Source: M3007 sp046160625
Lineage (GTDB): Bacteria; Bacteroidota; Bacteroidia; Chitinophagales; Saprospiraceae
Reading direction: 5' to 3'
Length of the DNA stretch: 64,000 nt
Assembly (NCBI GenBank): GCA_046160625.1
Contig: JBJXGZ010000098.1
Location: 32,808-96,807, forward strand
Below, piece by piece: positions 25,588-35,013 of this stretch. The stretch's first letter is position 1; every line of letters begins with the position of its first letter. Position numbers and translations under genes: made by a program. Under the pieces are notes generated by a model. That model saw nothing but the letters and a program-made list of their open reading frames with translations. It was not told the DNA's origin and searched no databases.

Positions 25588-25660
25588 GTCGAAACCGTAC
25601 ACCTTAAAGTATTTGGGGATTAGTACGAACTTCCTATTCTATCTCACACCCACACAGGCA

Positions 25661-25668
25661 TACCTTTG
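25661..25668 (+). promoter_or_regulatory. Possible -7 box for the response regulator
   Basis: TACCTTTG at 25661-25668 fits TAnnTTTG and lies 45 bp ahead of the ATG. No clear -33 box is seen, so this is weaker than the other promoters listed. Confidence 0.45.
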
Positions 25669-25712
25669 CTGAATAATCCGCAACTATTAAAGGCACGCCC
25701 CAATTTTTTACC

Positions 25713-26414
25713 ATGGTACCATTGCGTTTGGTTATTTTCGAGGATAACGGTGATTTCCGGGAAAGCCTGTTGCATCTGTTTCGTTTTACACGCGATGTAG
25801 AAGTCTTGGCGGCGTATCCTGATTGCTCCCAAGTACGGCAGGCTATTAGCCAACTGAAACCAGAGGTTGTATTGATGGATATTGATATGCCGGGCATGAA
25901 TGGCATTGAAGCCACGGCCGTTGTCAAAGAGGTTTCGCCGAACACTCAAGTGGTAATGTTAACCGTAAGCGAGGAGGAGGATCGGATTTTTCAAGCCCTT
26001 CGGAATGGCGCAACGGGCTATCTTTTGAAAAAATCCGGCCCTGACGAACTGGTTGACAGTGTGCGTTTGGTACACAAAGGCGGATCGCCCATGAGTCCTG
26101 CCATCGCACGAAAAGTTTTGCAGTTCTTTCATTTGAACAACATATCAGCCCCAAGTGCTGCTGCAACTGTTGCTATCAGAACCATAGAAAGCGATGATGA
26201 TGGCCTTTCCACCGGACTGACGCCTCGAGAGCAAGAAATTCTCGAGGCGTTGGTGGACGGGTTGTCTTACAAGATGATTGCAGCCAAACACTTTATTAGC
26301 ACAGATACGGTTAAAAACCATATCCAGGGAATCTACCGCAAGTTGCACGTCAATTCCAAAGGAGAAGCGATTAGTTATGCCTTGAAAAGGGGAATTGCGG
26401 GGAATAACCGTTAG
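25713..26414 (+). CDS. NarL/FixJ-type response regulator
   Basis: 233 residues. The receiver domain (about 1-120) has the acidic pair in VIFEDN, the phosphoacceptor Asp in VVLMDIDMPGMNG (about residue 53), and the conserved Lys in YLLKKSGPDEL. The C-terminal LuxR helix-turn-helix (about 168-230) reads LTPREQEILEALVDGLSYKM then HFISTDTVKNHIQGIYRKL. It binds DNA when phosphorylated by a sensor kinase; no kinase gene is nearby, so it is an orphan in this window. Confidence 0.95.
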   Translation: MVPLRLVIFEDNGDFRESLLHLFRFTRDVEVLAAYPDCSQVRQAISQLKPEVVLMDIDMPGMNGIEATAVVKEVSPNTQVVMLTVSEEEDRIFQALRNGATGYLLKKSGPDELVDSVRLVHKGGSPMSPAIARKVLQFFHLNNISAPSAAATVAIRTIESDDDGLSTGLTPREQEILEALVDGLSYKMIAAKHFISTDTVKNHIQGIYRKLHVNSKGEAISYALKRGIAGNNR

Positions 26415-26774
26415 GAAAGTTGTTTGAAGGGTTTGAAGGGTTTGAATTGCCCAATACCCTTCATACCCCTCAAACCCTTCAAACCACCAGGAAACAGACA
26501 CTAGCCAATCAAAGCAATTGGCGGACACTATAAACAATATTTAAGGTCAAACACGTTGATTTTCCCTGCCCAAATTGTCAGTTTTGTTTTGAGGATGTAG
26601 TACAAATCAGGGCAAACACTATGACTCACGGCGAGTATGCCGCACCGGAATGGGCTAAGCAGGGTACCATTTGAAATAATCCCTTGGCCGTATAAAGCCA
26701 AAGCCCAAGTCTATTCCGTTTTTTGCAGCCCCGATTGGCAGTATTTGCTGGTCGGGGCTGCTGCATTTGGATAT
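26415..26774. other. Gene-free stretch of 360 bp between convergent genes
   Basis: It holds a compound hairpin (26422-26485) and a GC-rich hairpin (26725-26734 with 26752-26761). The latter has its T run on the wrong side for a normal terminator. I see no open frame of merit and no RNA gene. Confidence 0.6.
26422..26485. repeat. Intergenic compound hairpin
   Basis: The left arm has three tandem TTTGAAGGG-type units (26422-26446); the right arm (26456-26485) has the complementary CCCTTCAAA units with small differences. It lies 8 bp after the response regulator stop. Confidence 0.82.
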
Positions 26775-29240
26775 CTACTCCTCACCACATCCAATCGGCT
26801 GTCCAGGTGGTATTGCAACACCGGGCGTTGGTTTGAATGCATCAGGTTTTTCCCGGAAGCGGCGCATTTGATCCAACAGGTAAGTCAGATTGGCCTGCTC
26901 ATCTGTATCTGTTGTAGTAACAAACCTTTTGCTGAGTTCAATTTCCAAGGTGTTGATTTCCAATAGAATATTACCCTTTACGCTGCCAGTGGTCCCTTCA
27001 GATATGGCCAACACTAGCAGGCGGTTTAGATAAAGTTGTTGAACGATGCGTTGGAGTTCCGATTCCATGGGCGTTGAAGCTTTTTTGAGTGCAAATAGGG
27101 TTGCCCGCATACGGTGTAGCATATCTCCAACCGTAAAGGAGCGCAGCGTTCCGCGGGCTTGCTGTTCTGAAAGCCGATTGAGCCGTTCTGGCAACAACAG
27201 CATGTCCAGGGTTAGACCAGCACTACTTGCTGCAGCCGATAAAGGATCGAAAAAGCCTCCTGTGTTACCCTTGAACATTTCCCGATCCCTGTCAAAACCA
27301 ATGGGTTGTGGCGGAATCAGGTGGATAATAGATTCAGGCAAGGCCAGAAAGTTTGGTTGCAGCGTTTGCGATAAAGCATCGAAAGCTCGTTGTTGGTCGG
27401 CTTCAGAGACTGGCTTGTTGGTGGGCTGCGCATCACCACGCACTGCATAGGTGTATTGCACCCCACCGATGGATTTGGATGCTGCTTCGGTTTGGTAACG
27501 ATGTGCCAGATAGAGTGGTACCAACACACGTTCCAACTCGGCCATTTCCCGGCCTTTTGGGATACTTTTTTCGCCGAAACGTTTCAATGCGTTGCTCCTG
27601 ACTGCCATCAGACGCAGCAATTCATCGGTAGCGTTGGTGCCATTGTCCCAAAGGTGGGCGGTTGGGTGGGCACTATTCGGTGGGCGGGCGCCTTCGTCTG
27701 AAATATGATCCAGTCTTAGACTGGTGTTTTCCGCCAAAATCTTTTCAAGTTCGGCGTTTTCATCCAGGTTTGGAGCAAAATCCTGATAGCCATACAGAAT
27801 GGAGCGTTTGTCCCATTCTCCAATCTTGTCGTCATAAGCATTGGAAAAATCAAGATCGCCGCTTTCTGTCAGGGTGATATACGGGTGGGGATAGTCCATC
27901 ACAGAGGCGCGACCGTTGACACTGGCAGCGAAATTGTGCGCCAATCCGAGTGTGTGTCCGATCTCATGGGCTGAAAGTTGGCGCAAACGGGCCAGGGCCA
28001 TTTGTTCAGAAATCGAGTCCGTATTTTGAGCGTCCTCGAATGGTGAACGCAAACCCTGTGCGATGAGGTAATCCTGCCGCACGCGCAGTGAGCCAAGTGA
28101 AACATGACCTTTAATGATTTCGCCCGTGCGCGGATCGCTGACGGCATTGCCATAACTCCACCCCCGTGTGGACCGGTGTACCCATTGGACGAGGTTAAAG
28201 CGCACGTCCATCGGGTCGGCGTCAGATGGCAACTCCTTGACAATAAATGCGTTGCGATAACCAGCAGCTTCAAAAGCCTGATTCCACCAGCGGGCTCCGT
28301 CGAACAAAGCAGACTTGACGGGCTCTGGTGCGCCTGGATCAATGTAATAAACAATTGGCTCCACTGGATCGCTGATAGCGGCGCCTGGTTCTTTCTTTTC
28401 CAATCGGTGCCGTACAATATAGCGCTGAGTAATTGGCTCGCCGATTGGCACGGAATAATCCTTCCAGGAAGTTTCAAAAAAGCCGCTTCGTGGATCAAAT
28501 CGCCGGGGCTTGTATCCATTATCAGGCAATTCGATAAAGGAATGGTGTTGCCTAACCGTCACTGCCGATGGGGTAGGGGTGACTGAACGAATGAAATCGC
28601 CGGCGGGCTTGCCTGTAAAGGTCAGTGTGGCTTCCCACTCGGAGTTTTTTGGGAAATTTTTAGTGCGTTCCAAAAACACCGCCGAACGGCTCAGATCCGT
28701 CGAGTAGACCCCTTGGTTGCTTCGGAAAAGGGTACCGCTTACATCAAGCATATCTTGCATCAAAAACGGCGTGAAATCTACCAGATAACGACCATTTTCT
28801 TTGGCTGCCACGGTGAATCCCCAGAGCACAGACTGTGCAAAGGCTTCTTCCACAGAGCGACGTTCAAGCGCATTGGGGCTGCTTGCGCGGTATGTGAGAT
28901 TGGGCTGAATGAGCAGGATTTTGTTGCCGCTGCGGATAAATTTCACCACTCTTGAGCTGCCTATTTGCCCCCGGTCGAGTCCGATGTCATTGGAACCGAC
29001 CCCGGCGGGTAAAGAGTTCACGTAGAGGAATTCCGCATCGAATTGATTGATTTCGAGCCAAATCTTGCCCGTTTTTTCATCCCACCAGAAGGGGAAGTAG
29101 CCGGGGTAAGCAATGGCGTTGCGGGTAAGGGTGGCGATGGAATCGCTCGCCAGGGGCGCAGGTTTGTGCGCCGAAAGTGGCGGGGAGCTTTTGGGGGTGC
29201 AGGCTGCGGTGAGCAGGAGCAGGAAGAAGATTGAGCGCAT
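26775..29240 (-). CDS. Zinc-dependent metalloprotease lipoprotein (DUF5117/DUF5118 type)
   Basis: 821 residues from the ATG at 29240, which opens a lipoprotein signal (MRSIFFLLLLTAAC). The DUF5117-like N-terminal domain (YFPFWWDEKTGKIWLEI, FLYVNSLPAGVGSNDIGLDR, GQIGSSRVVKF) is followed by a metzincin-like catalytic site, LSAHEIGHTLGLAHNF, in the middle of the protein. A C-terminal helical region follows. It should sit in the periplasm or on the outer membrane and cleave peptides; substrate unknown. Convergent with the response regulator; the next gene upstream lies 86 bp away on the same strand. Confidence 0.9.
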   Translation of the reverse strand: MRSIFFLLLLTAACTPKSSPPLSAHKPAPLASDSIATLTRNAIAYPGYFPFWWDEKTGKIWLEINQFDAEFLYVNSLPAGVGSNDIGLDRGQIGSSRVVKFIRSGNKILLIQPNLTYRASSPNALERRSVEEAFAQSVLWGFTVAAKENGRYLVDFTPFLMQDMLDVSGTLFRSNQGVYSTDLSRSAVFLERTKNFPKNSEWEATLTFTGKPAGDFIRSVTPTPSAVTVRQHHSFIELPDNGYKPRRFDPRSGFFETSWKDYSVPIGEPITQRYIVRHRLEKKEPGAAISDPVEPIVYYIDPGAPEPVKSALFDGARWWNQAFEAAGYRNAFIVKELPSDADPMDVRFNLVQWVHRSTRGWSYGNAVSDPRTGEIIKGHVSLGSLRVRQDYLIAQGLRSPFEDAQNTDSISEQMALARLRQLSAHEIGHTLGLAHNFAASVNGRASVMDYPHPYITLTESGDLDFSNAYDDKIGEWDKRSILYGYQDFAPNLDENAELEKILAENTSLRLDHISDEGARPPNSAHPTAHLWDNGTNATDELLRLMAVRSNALKRFGEKSIPKGREMAELERVLVPLYLAHRYQTEAASKSIGGVQYTYAVRGDAQPTNKPVSEADQQRAFDALSQTLQPNFLALPESIIHLIPPQPIGFDRDREMFKGNTGGFFDPLSAAASSAGLTLDMLLLPERLNRLSEQQARGTLRSFTVGDMLHRMRATLFALKKASTPMESELQRIVQQLYLNRLLVLAISEGTTGSVKGNILLEINTLEIELSKRFVTTTDTDEQANLTYLLDQMRRFREKPDAFKPTPGVAIPPGQPIGCGEE

Positions 29241-29325
29241 GTGATAGATAAAATAGGTTCGTAAAGGAAAGCAATTGGCTGTATTAGCTGGCGGGAGTTG
29301 ATGCATTTTATTCACTACAACAAGC

Positions 29326-31530
29326 CTATTCTTCCACTTTTGCAAAAGGGAACAACAGCACACCATCATCACTTTTTACGCGCAGCCAGTATTGCCCTGC
29401 TCTCAGAGCACTTATCTCCCATGAAAGCCATATGTCTTTGCCCTGGCATGGCTGATTGGCCAATTTCCGGCCCAAGCCATCCAGAATCTCCAAATGAAGA
29501 TCTTGAATAACTTCAAAATCGAGTTCCAATAGGATATGATCTCCGGCAGGATTGGGATAAAGCCTGGAAGACCTTAGTCCAGGAAGTGTACTCACATTGT
29601 TAATCGTCTCCACCGTGCCGCAATAGAATGCCGAACAATCCAAGCAATCACTTATGGTGACACAGTACGTTCCAGCGTCCAGGCCCTGGATTTCAGCAGT
29701 GGTTTCACCTGTATTCCACTCAAAACTATAGGGCGGGCAACCACCTTGTGGATGGATAGAAACCGATCCATTGGCTTGTCCCGCATTGGACATCGTTACC
29801 ACGGGGTCAAGGATCCATGCTGATGGATTGTTCAAGAAGGAAACAGTGACGCCATTACTTAAGTTATAGTATGTTCCGCTGGCACTTGTTCGCAGTTCCA
29901 CGCTGCGCACCATGTAAGAAATCAGCCCAGAGTCAGGACAAGCGTTGAAATACGCAGTATCAGTCACCGGAACCTGGTTGAGGAGCAAATAGGATGTGTC
30001 AGCCGCTGTTTTTTTGTAAATAAAGTACCCCAAAGCATTGGCCGGGTCTTGCCAGCTCAATTGCACATGGATTCCAGCCTGGTTGGCACTCAGGTTTTCA
30101 ACAGGTGGAAGCACGTGCATACGTATGGTTGGGTCACCTAAAAGCGCGTTATGTACGTAAAGGCCCCAAAAATGCGGCGTGTAAAGGCCGGTATTGCTCA
30201 TGGTAATTTTAGCAGAATATCCGATGTGCTCACCCAAAGCCATGTGGTGGAATATCCAATTTGGCCGGTTGGCCCAGGTGCTTGCCAGGCAGGTTCTCGA
30301 AGCAATGGCTGCGCGCATGAAATTATTGGGATAGTCCCAGTCGCCAAAATAGGAGCCGAACAACAAGGTGAATATCGTTTGCAAGGAATCCGTTGTAAAA
30401 TTGGTGGTGCTGGATATATCAGAAGCGCTTTCCGGCCCTCCACCGCCGCAGCCATAAGACCACAAGTAAGATTGATTGCTCATGGTCTGCCGGTATGGCA
30501 AGTCTTTGACCTTGGCATAACCGAACATGGCGGCAAAATTTTTCCAGCCAGTCTGCCCAAGCGCCTCCACATCTGCAGGGAAATTATTGTCCACCAGGCC
30601 TCGTTCCACCATGGGCATTTTTCCGGTTCGCCAGGCATGATCTTTATTCAGATAACGGCGTAATAGCTGTTCCTCGGATTCAGGAAACTTGTTCATATTC
30701 GCAAAATCCACCCGACCAAGCTGTAGTTTCAGGGGCGCGGGAAAGACAATGTTGTCAAATTTCCCGTCGCCCGGAACATTGTCGTGTCTAGTGCCGGGAG
30801 AATTTATATTGACCGTCTGATCCGTCCAAACGCCTTCCAGTTCAGCATAATACCCATCGCTGGGCCATGCTCCCCGGTGGTCGTTGTGATGACCATCGGG
30901 GGCCATTTCTCCAGAATAAGGTACAGGTACACGACCAAACAGGAACACGGATTGTTGCTTGTCTGGATTGGTTTCTGACCATGATTTTATGTAGGATTTT
31001 ACTGAAGGAACAGCATCATTTCGGTTTACATAAATCGTCTGGGCACTCCATCCATCTGCCTGGATATCAGAGAGCAGTCTGGCAATCTCTGTCGCAAGGG
31101 AATATTTGAACGTGCTGTCAACAACCACCAGACATGCACCCCGGTGATGAGTGGGGGCCACTTTAATGCCGGAATAAACATACCCTGCCCCAAAATTCGG
31201 CGTGCCGTTTCCATAAGGGAAGGCAGGCAGGCTTTTAATTATCTGATATTCATAGCCAATGCCGATAGATACAGTGGTGTCGCTCCAGGAAGTGCTTCCC
31301 GGCCCAAGAGCAACCAGACTGTCTCCCCACACGGTATCTTCCTTGGCTTTGCGCCAGATCGTATATCCGCCATTGGCGGTATCCAATACCCAGTTCAGAG
31401 TCACTTTGGGCGGGTTTTCTTGGACGATTGCTTCGAGGATGACTGATTGCCTGGCGTCATATATGTTTTGAGCAAAAGAGAACAAGGGGCCAAGGCACAG
31501 GAGTGCGGATAGGTTGAAGTGTATTTTCAT
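29326..31530 (-). CDS. Large secreted T9SS protein with C25 (gingipain)-like central region
   Basis: 734 residues: signal peptide (MKIHFNLSALLCLGPLFSFA), an N-terminal fibronectin III-like domain, a central region of about 330 residues, a second fibronectin III-like domain (PPVENLSANQAGIHVQLSW), a SprB/PKD-like segment (GGCPPYSFEWNTGETTAEI) and a T9SS type A tail (SRLYPNPAGDHILLELDF). The central part has SVFLFGRVPVPYSGEM, WPSDGYYAELEGVWTD and KLQLGRVDFANM, an order that recalls peptidase C25. The catalytic His and Cys are not certain (candidates in HHNDHRG and SYGCGGG), so protease activity is a guess. Confidence 0.75.
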   Translation of the reverse strand: MKIHFNLSALLCLGPLFSFAQNIYDARQSVILEAIVQENPPKVTLNWVLDTANGGYTIWRKAKEDTVWGDSLVALGPGSTSWSDTTVSIGIGYEYQIIKSLPAFPYGNGTPNFGAGYVYSGIKVAPTHHRGACLVVVDSTFKYSLATEIARLLSDIQADGWSAQTIYVNRNDAVPSVKSYIKSWSETNPDKQQSVFLFGRVPVPYSGEMAPDGHHNDHRGAWPSDGYYAELEGVWTDQTVNINSPGTRHDNVPGDGKFDNIVFPAPLKLQLGRVDFANMNKFPESEEQLLRRYLNKDHAWRTGKMPMVERGLVDNNFPADVEALGQTGWKNFAAMFGYAKVKDLPYRQTMSNQSYLWSYGCGGGGPESASDISSTTNFTTDSLQTIFTLLFGSYFGDWDYPNNFMRAAIASRTCLASTWANRPNWIFHHMALGEHIGYSAKITMSNTGLYTPHFWGLYVHNALLGDPTIRMHVLPPVENLSANQAGIHVQLSWQDPANALGYFIYKKTAADTSYLLLNQVPVTDTAYFNACPDSGLISYMVRSVELRTSASGTYYNLSNGVTVSFLNNPSAWILDPVVTMSNAGQANGSVSIHPQGGCPPYSFEWNTGETTAEIQGLDAGTYCVTISDCLDCSAFYCGTVETINNVSTLPGLRSSRLYPNPAGDHILLELDFEVIQDLHLEILDGLGRKLANQPCQGKDIWLSWEISALRAGQYWLRVKSDDGVLLFPFAKVEE

Positions 31531-31631
31531 TCACAAAACTAAGGAGTTTATGACACTTGTCTTTCAGTTAGGGCTGCTGTTTTGATCAATCCGCAGTACC
31601 TTCGCCCCCGATTTTTTAAACCCATCTATTC

Positions 31632-32243
31632 ATGTTTGTCATTAACATCTATCTGCGTTTTGTCTTGATTGTAGGCGGTATCCTGGGCGGCATCGTTTTG
31701 TGGAAGGCCTACGGTTTTTGGTATGGTTTTCCGTTTTTACTCATCGGGATTCTTTTGCTTTTGGGCTATCTCATGCTCGGCACCATCCTTTCTACCAACC
31801 AACTTTTGTCCAAACAACAACTGCCCGAGGCCGAGGCCAGGCTAAAGCTCACCTTCTTCCCCAGATTGCTCCTTATGGGCTATAAAGGCGTGTTTTATAT
31901 GACCAAGGGCGCGCTCTATATGCAAAAGCGCGATTTCAACACCGCCGAAATGTGGATAAAGAAATCGCTCGACTCAGGCTTGCCCTCCGACAACGAGCGT
32001 GGGGCCGCTATGCTCCAATTGGTCATGATTGCTGCTGGTAAAAACAATATCAAAGCCGCACAGAACCATTTTTCAGAATTGAAAAAACTTCATGTGACTG
32101 AAGGTATGCTCAAAGAACAGATCAAAGAAGTCGAAAAACAACTCAAACAAGCCGGACAGGCCATGAGCCCGAGCATGATGGCCCAAATGGGCGGCAAGGG
32201 ATTCCGACCAGGTGGGAAGCGTCGGCAGCCGCCTATGCGGTAG
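31632..32243 (+). CDS. Membrane protein with two N-terminal helices and TPR-like tail
   Basis: 203 residues. Two adjacent membrane segments (YLRFVLIVGGILGGIVLW and FPFLLIGILLLLGYLMLGTI) are followed by a helical cytoplasmic or periplasmic region resembling tetratricopeptide repeats (GALYMQKRDFNTAEMWIKKS, AAQNHFSELKKL), ending in a Met/Gly/Arg-rich tail. I do not recognise a named family. A TACCTTCG box at 31597-31604 may be its promoter. Confidence 0.75.
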   Translation: MFVINIYLRFVLIVGGILGGIVLWKAYGFWYGFPFLLIGILLLLGYLMLGTILSTNQLLSKQQLPEAEARLKLTFFPRLLLMGYKGVFYMTKGALYMQKRDFNTAEMWIKKSLDSGLPSDNERGAAMLQLVMIAAGKNNIKAAQNHFSELKKLHVTEGMLKEQIKEVEKQLKQAGQAMSPSMMAQMGGKGFRPGGKRRQPPMR

Positions 32244-32247
32244 TGGG

Positions 32248-32407
32248 GATTTTAGGGGGGGCACGGATTGCACGGATTTTTGAAGTTACGAAGCGATCCA
32301 TGAAATCTTTGTCTCGTCCGCGTCATTCGGGTATCCATAAATTAGTTCGGATCAAAAAAAATCCGTGTCTAATCCGTGTCATCCGTGGCCCATCAGTCCC
32401 CTAAATC
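32248..32407. repeat. Intergenic compound hairpin with long loop
   Basis: The left arm (GATTTTAGGGGGGGCACGG from 32248, then a second CACGGATT unit and TTTTTGA) pairs with a right arm (about 32352-32407) carrying three ATCCGTG units and CCCCTAAATC. It lies just after the preceding stop. Confidence 0.75.
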
Positions 32408-32443
32408 GTCAACCATTTTCTCAAGCCGGTTGTTTTGTATCCC

Positions 32444-34261
32444 ATGTCATATTCTACGCTGCGCGCTGCCGTTCGCGACCTTGAACGCCACGGAAAACTA
32501 TTAAGAATTCAGGAAGAAGTGGATCCGGATTTGGAGATTGCCGAGATCCACCGACAAGTCTTTGAGCAACAAGGGCCGGCCTTACTTTTTGAGCGAGTAA
32601 AAGGGAGCCCGTTTCAGGCTGTCAGCAATATCTACGGCACTTTTGAGCGCACGGCGTTTCTTTTCCGCCACACCCTCGAGCGGGTGAAGCGTGTGATTGA
32701 GTTAAAAAAAGATCCGACCAATTTTCTGAAAAAGCCTGGTCGTTATCTCGGCGCGCCCTTCACGGCTTTGTCGGCCTTACCGATGAAAAACTGGTTCAGT
32801 TCCCCGGTGACCTGGGCTGAAACGACCATTGACAAACTCCCGCAAATCAAGAGTTGGCCAATGGATGGCGGGGCATTCATCACCATGCCGCAGGTGTACA
32901 CCGAAGATCCCGACAAACCTGGGCCAATGGGTGCTAACTTGGGAATGTACCGCATACAACTCTCTGGAAACGAGTACATTAAAAATGAAGAGATAGGCCT
33001 CCATTACCAACTTCACCGCGGCATCGGAGTACACCACACCAAATACAACCAACTGGAGAAACCTTTCCTGAGCAGCATTTTTGTGGGTGGCCCGCCCAGT
33101 CACGCTTTTTCGGCCATAATGCCACTGCCAGAAGGACTGAGTGAACTCACCTTTTGCGGGATGCTTGGCGGACGGAGGTTTCGTTATGCCTACCGCGACG
33201 GACATTTTCTCAGCAGCGATGCCGATTTTGTCATTACCGGTGAAATCCTTAAAAACGTAAAAAAGCCCGAAGGACCTTTTGGCGACCACCTCGGTTACTA
33301 CTCGCTCACGCACGATTTTCCAGTGATGAAAGTCCACAAAGTCTGGCATAGGAAAGACCCGCTTTGGCATTTCAGCGTGGTGGGCCGTCCGCCCATGGAA
33401 GACAGTAGTTTTGGCTGGCTTATACACGAACTCGTTGCGCCGCTCGCCTCGCAGGAGTTTCCGGGCCTGAAAGAAATACATGCGGTGGATGCTTCGGGCG
33501 TCCACCCTTTGTTACTCGCCATTGGTGACGAGCGGTATATGCCCTTCCGCGAGCGCGTACCAGAGGAAATTCTGACCATTGCAAACCGTATCATTGGCTC
33601 CGGCCAAACCTCGCTCGCCAAATTCCTTTTCATCGCGGCCAGCGACGACGACCCAAACCTTGACACCCACGACATTGCCCATTTTTTCCAGCACTTTCTG
33701 GAACGGGTGGATTTTGCGCGCGACTTGCATTTTCAAACCAAGACCACCATTGACACCCTGGATTACTCCGGAACTGGCTGGAACGCAGGATCGAAACTCG
33801 TAGCTGCCTGCCGGGGCGATCGGCGCAGAACACTGAAAGCCGAGTTGCCGGAAAACTTTTCCCTGCCTTCTGGTTTTGGCGAACCGCATTTCTGTTATCC
33901 CGGTATTTTGGCGATTCGCGCGCCAAAGTTTGAAGTCGAAAAAACGGCTCGGGAACAAGTGACTGAAATCTGCACTTGGCTGGAAAGGATTGATTTACAG
34001 CATGTTCCGCTTATCTTGCTGGTGGACGACAGCCAGTTCACTGCAGCTACACTCAACAACTTTGTATGGGTAGCCTTCACCCGCGCTAATCCCAGCCATG
34101 ATGTTCACGGTGTTCGTTCCTTCACCGAGCATAAGCATTGGGGCTGCCACGGTCCGCTGGTCCTGGATTCGCGAAAAAAGCCGCATCATGCCCCCGAACT
34201 GGAAGTTGATCCAGACGTGCAAAAAAAGGTGGAAAAGTTACTGGAACGTTATCGTTTGTAA
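32444..34261 (+). CDS. UbiD-family decarboxylase
   Basis: 605 residues from ATG 32444 (MSYSTLRAAVRDLERHGKLLR); the longer frame begins at a TTG. UbiD marks include PALLFERVKG, GPFGDHLGYYSLTHDFPVMKV with the metal/prenyl-FMN site region, and EIHAVDASGVHPLLLAIG. Members decarboxylate aromatic acids in quinone synthesis with a prenylated flavin made by UbiX. The length of about 600 residues is that of the Bacteroidota members annotated as menaquinone biosynthesis decarboxylases; no other quinone genes are in the window, so that pathway is inferred. Confidence 0.9.
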   Translation: MSYSTLRAAVRDLERHGKLLRIQEEVDPDLEIAEIHRQVFEQQGPALLFERVKGSPFQAVSNIYGTFERTAFLFRHTLERVKRVIELKKDPTNFLKKPGRYLGAPFTALSALPMKNWFSSPVTWAETTIDKLPQIKSWPMDGGAFITMPQVYTEDPDKPGPMGANLGMYRIQLSGNEYIKNEEIGLHYQLHRGIGVHHTKYNQLEKPFLSSIFVGGPPSHAFSAIMPLPEGLSELTFCGMLGGRRFRYAYRDGHFLSSDADFVITGEILKNVKKPEGPFGDHLGYYSLTHDFPVMKVHKVWHRKDPLWHFSVVGRPPMEDSSFGWLIHELVAPLASQEFPGLKEIHAVDASGVHPLLLAIGDERYMPFRERVPEEILTIANRIIGSGQTSLAKFLFIAASDDDPNLDTHDIAHFFQHFLERVDFARDLHFQTKTTIDTLDYSGTGWNAGSKLVAACRGDRRRTLKAELPENFSLPSGFGEPHFCYPGILAIRAPKFEVEKTAREQVTEICTWLERIDLQHVPLILLVDDSQFTAATLNNFVWVAFTRANPSHDVHGVRSFTEHKHWGCHGPLVLDSRKKPHHAPELEVDPDVQKKVEKLLERYRL

Positions 34262-34320
34262 TTCGTCCAACCATCTTTGGGACGCGAGTAGTCTTGACAG
34301 TGAACTAAACATTTTACACC

Positions 34321-34755
34321 ATGAAAAAAACACTCTTTGCCGTCTTGACTATTGCAACCCTTTTTGCAAACTCGTGTACAAAAGACTCGCTTCCAGAAAC
34401 CAGCAACCAAATTCTGGTGCGCTTCCACAACACCCTGGACTCGAAAATTGAAGAATCCCGAATGGAGTTCGACGCGATCAACATCATTGACGTGGGCGAA
34501 ATCCAAGCCGGGGAGACTACTGCCTACATCGCATTTGATTACTTTGAAGTAGGCTACTACTCAGGAGGAGACTACGATCACCCTACTGGCAATTTGAAGG
34601 GGAAGAAAGATGGTGTAGCCTTTTCCGCTTGGTCTGGAAATTGGTGTGGCACCGGAGTGGAGTACAAACAATTAGAGCCGGGCAAATACACCATTGAAAT
34701 TGTTGATGCAGGTTCGGACCCACTTGGATCTTACTGGATTAAATTTGTAGATTAA
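34321..34755 (+). CDS. Small lipoprotein of unknown function
   Basis: 144 residues with a lipoprotein signal (MKKTLFAVLTIATLFANSC, lipobox ANSC). The mature part is beta-rich with ILVRFHNTLDSKIEESRME, many Tyr and Gly (YFEVGYYSGGDYDHPTG) and a final GSYWIKFVD. I recognise no family. It lies just upstream of tRNA-Glu and the island, with no close operon partner. Confidence 0.75.
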   Translation: MKKTLFAVLTIATLFANSCTKDSLPETSNQILVRFHNTLDSKIEESRMEFDAINIIDVGEIQAGETTAYIAFDYFEVGYYSGGDYDHPTGNLKGKKDGVAFSAWSGNWCGTGVEYKQLEPGKYTIEIVDAGSDPLGSYWIKFVD

Positions 34756-34826
34756 GCGAACTGAATGCTTCGATTCAGGGATAAGAACCAGTTTGAAGAA
34801 CTTTTTCAGGGAAATTTTCAATCTGG

Positions 34827-34859
34827 TTTGGAAATCAAAACTGAACGGACCTATCTTTG
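34827..34859 (+). promoter_or_regulatory. Bacteroidota-type promoter for tRNA-Glu
   Basis: TATCTTTG at 34852-34859 (-7) and TTTG at 34827-34830 (-33), 21 bp apart, the same geometry as at tRNA-Arg. The tRNA begins 18 bp later. Confidence 0.75.
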
Positions 34860-34876
34860 CCCCGCTTTTGAAAGAA

Positions 34877-34948
34877 GGTCCGTTCGTCTAGGGGTTAGGA
34901 CACGTCCCTTTCACGGATGAAACACGGGTTCGATTCCCGTACGGACTA
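34877..34948 (+). tRNA. tRNA-Glu (anticodon TTC), integration target of the island
   Basis: Acceptor GGTCCGT pairs with ACGGACT (first pair G-U), D arm GTCTAGGGGTTAGGAC, anticodon loop CTTTCAC (TTC), T arm ACGGG-TTCGATT-CCCGT. CCA is not encoded. Its last 16 bases belong to a 17-bp repeat found again at 55190-55206, which marks this tRNA as the attachment site. Confidence 0.95.
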
Positions 34949-34949
34949 C
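34933..34949. repeat. Left attachment site (att core)
   Basis: ATTCCCGTACGGACTAC, 17 bp, covers the T-arm/acceptor end of tRNA-Glu and recurs exactly at 55190-55206 beside the integrase gene. Confidence 0.92.
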
Positions 34950-34963
34950 TGAAGTATTTACTT

Positions 34964-35000
34964 AAACCCTTGTAAGTGAACAACTTATGAGGGTTTTTTC
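34964..35000 (+). terminator. Terminator after tRNA-Glu, on the island side
   Basis: A 14-bp stem (34964-34977 with 34983-34996, two G-U pairs) followed by a T run. It ends tRNA transcription inside the element. A different hairpin with a similar AACCCTT/GAGGG frame stands after the right att site, where the original terminator should be. Confidence 0.75.
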
Positions 35001-35013
35001 TTTACTAAAACTG

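Noticed and set aside
26725..26761. Hairpin as a normal terminator for the DUF5117 gene
   Set aside because: On the minus strand the stem is followed by A, not T.
29326..31530. Firm call as a gingipain-type protease
   Set aside because: The region resembles C25 in order but the catalytic His-Cys pair cannot be placed with confidence.
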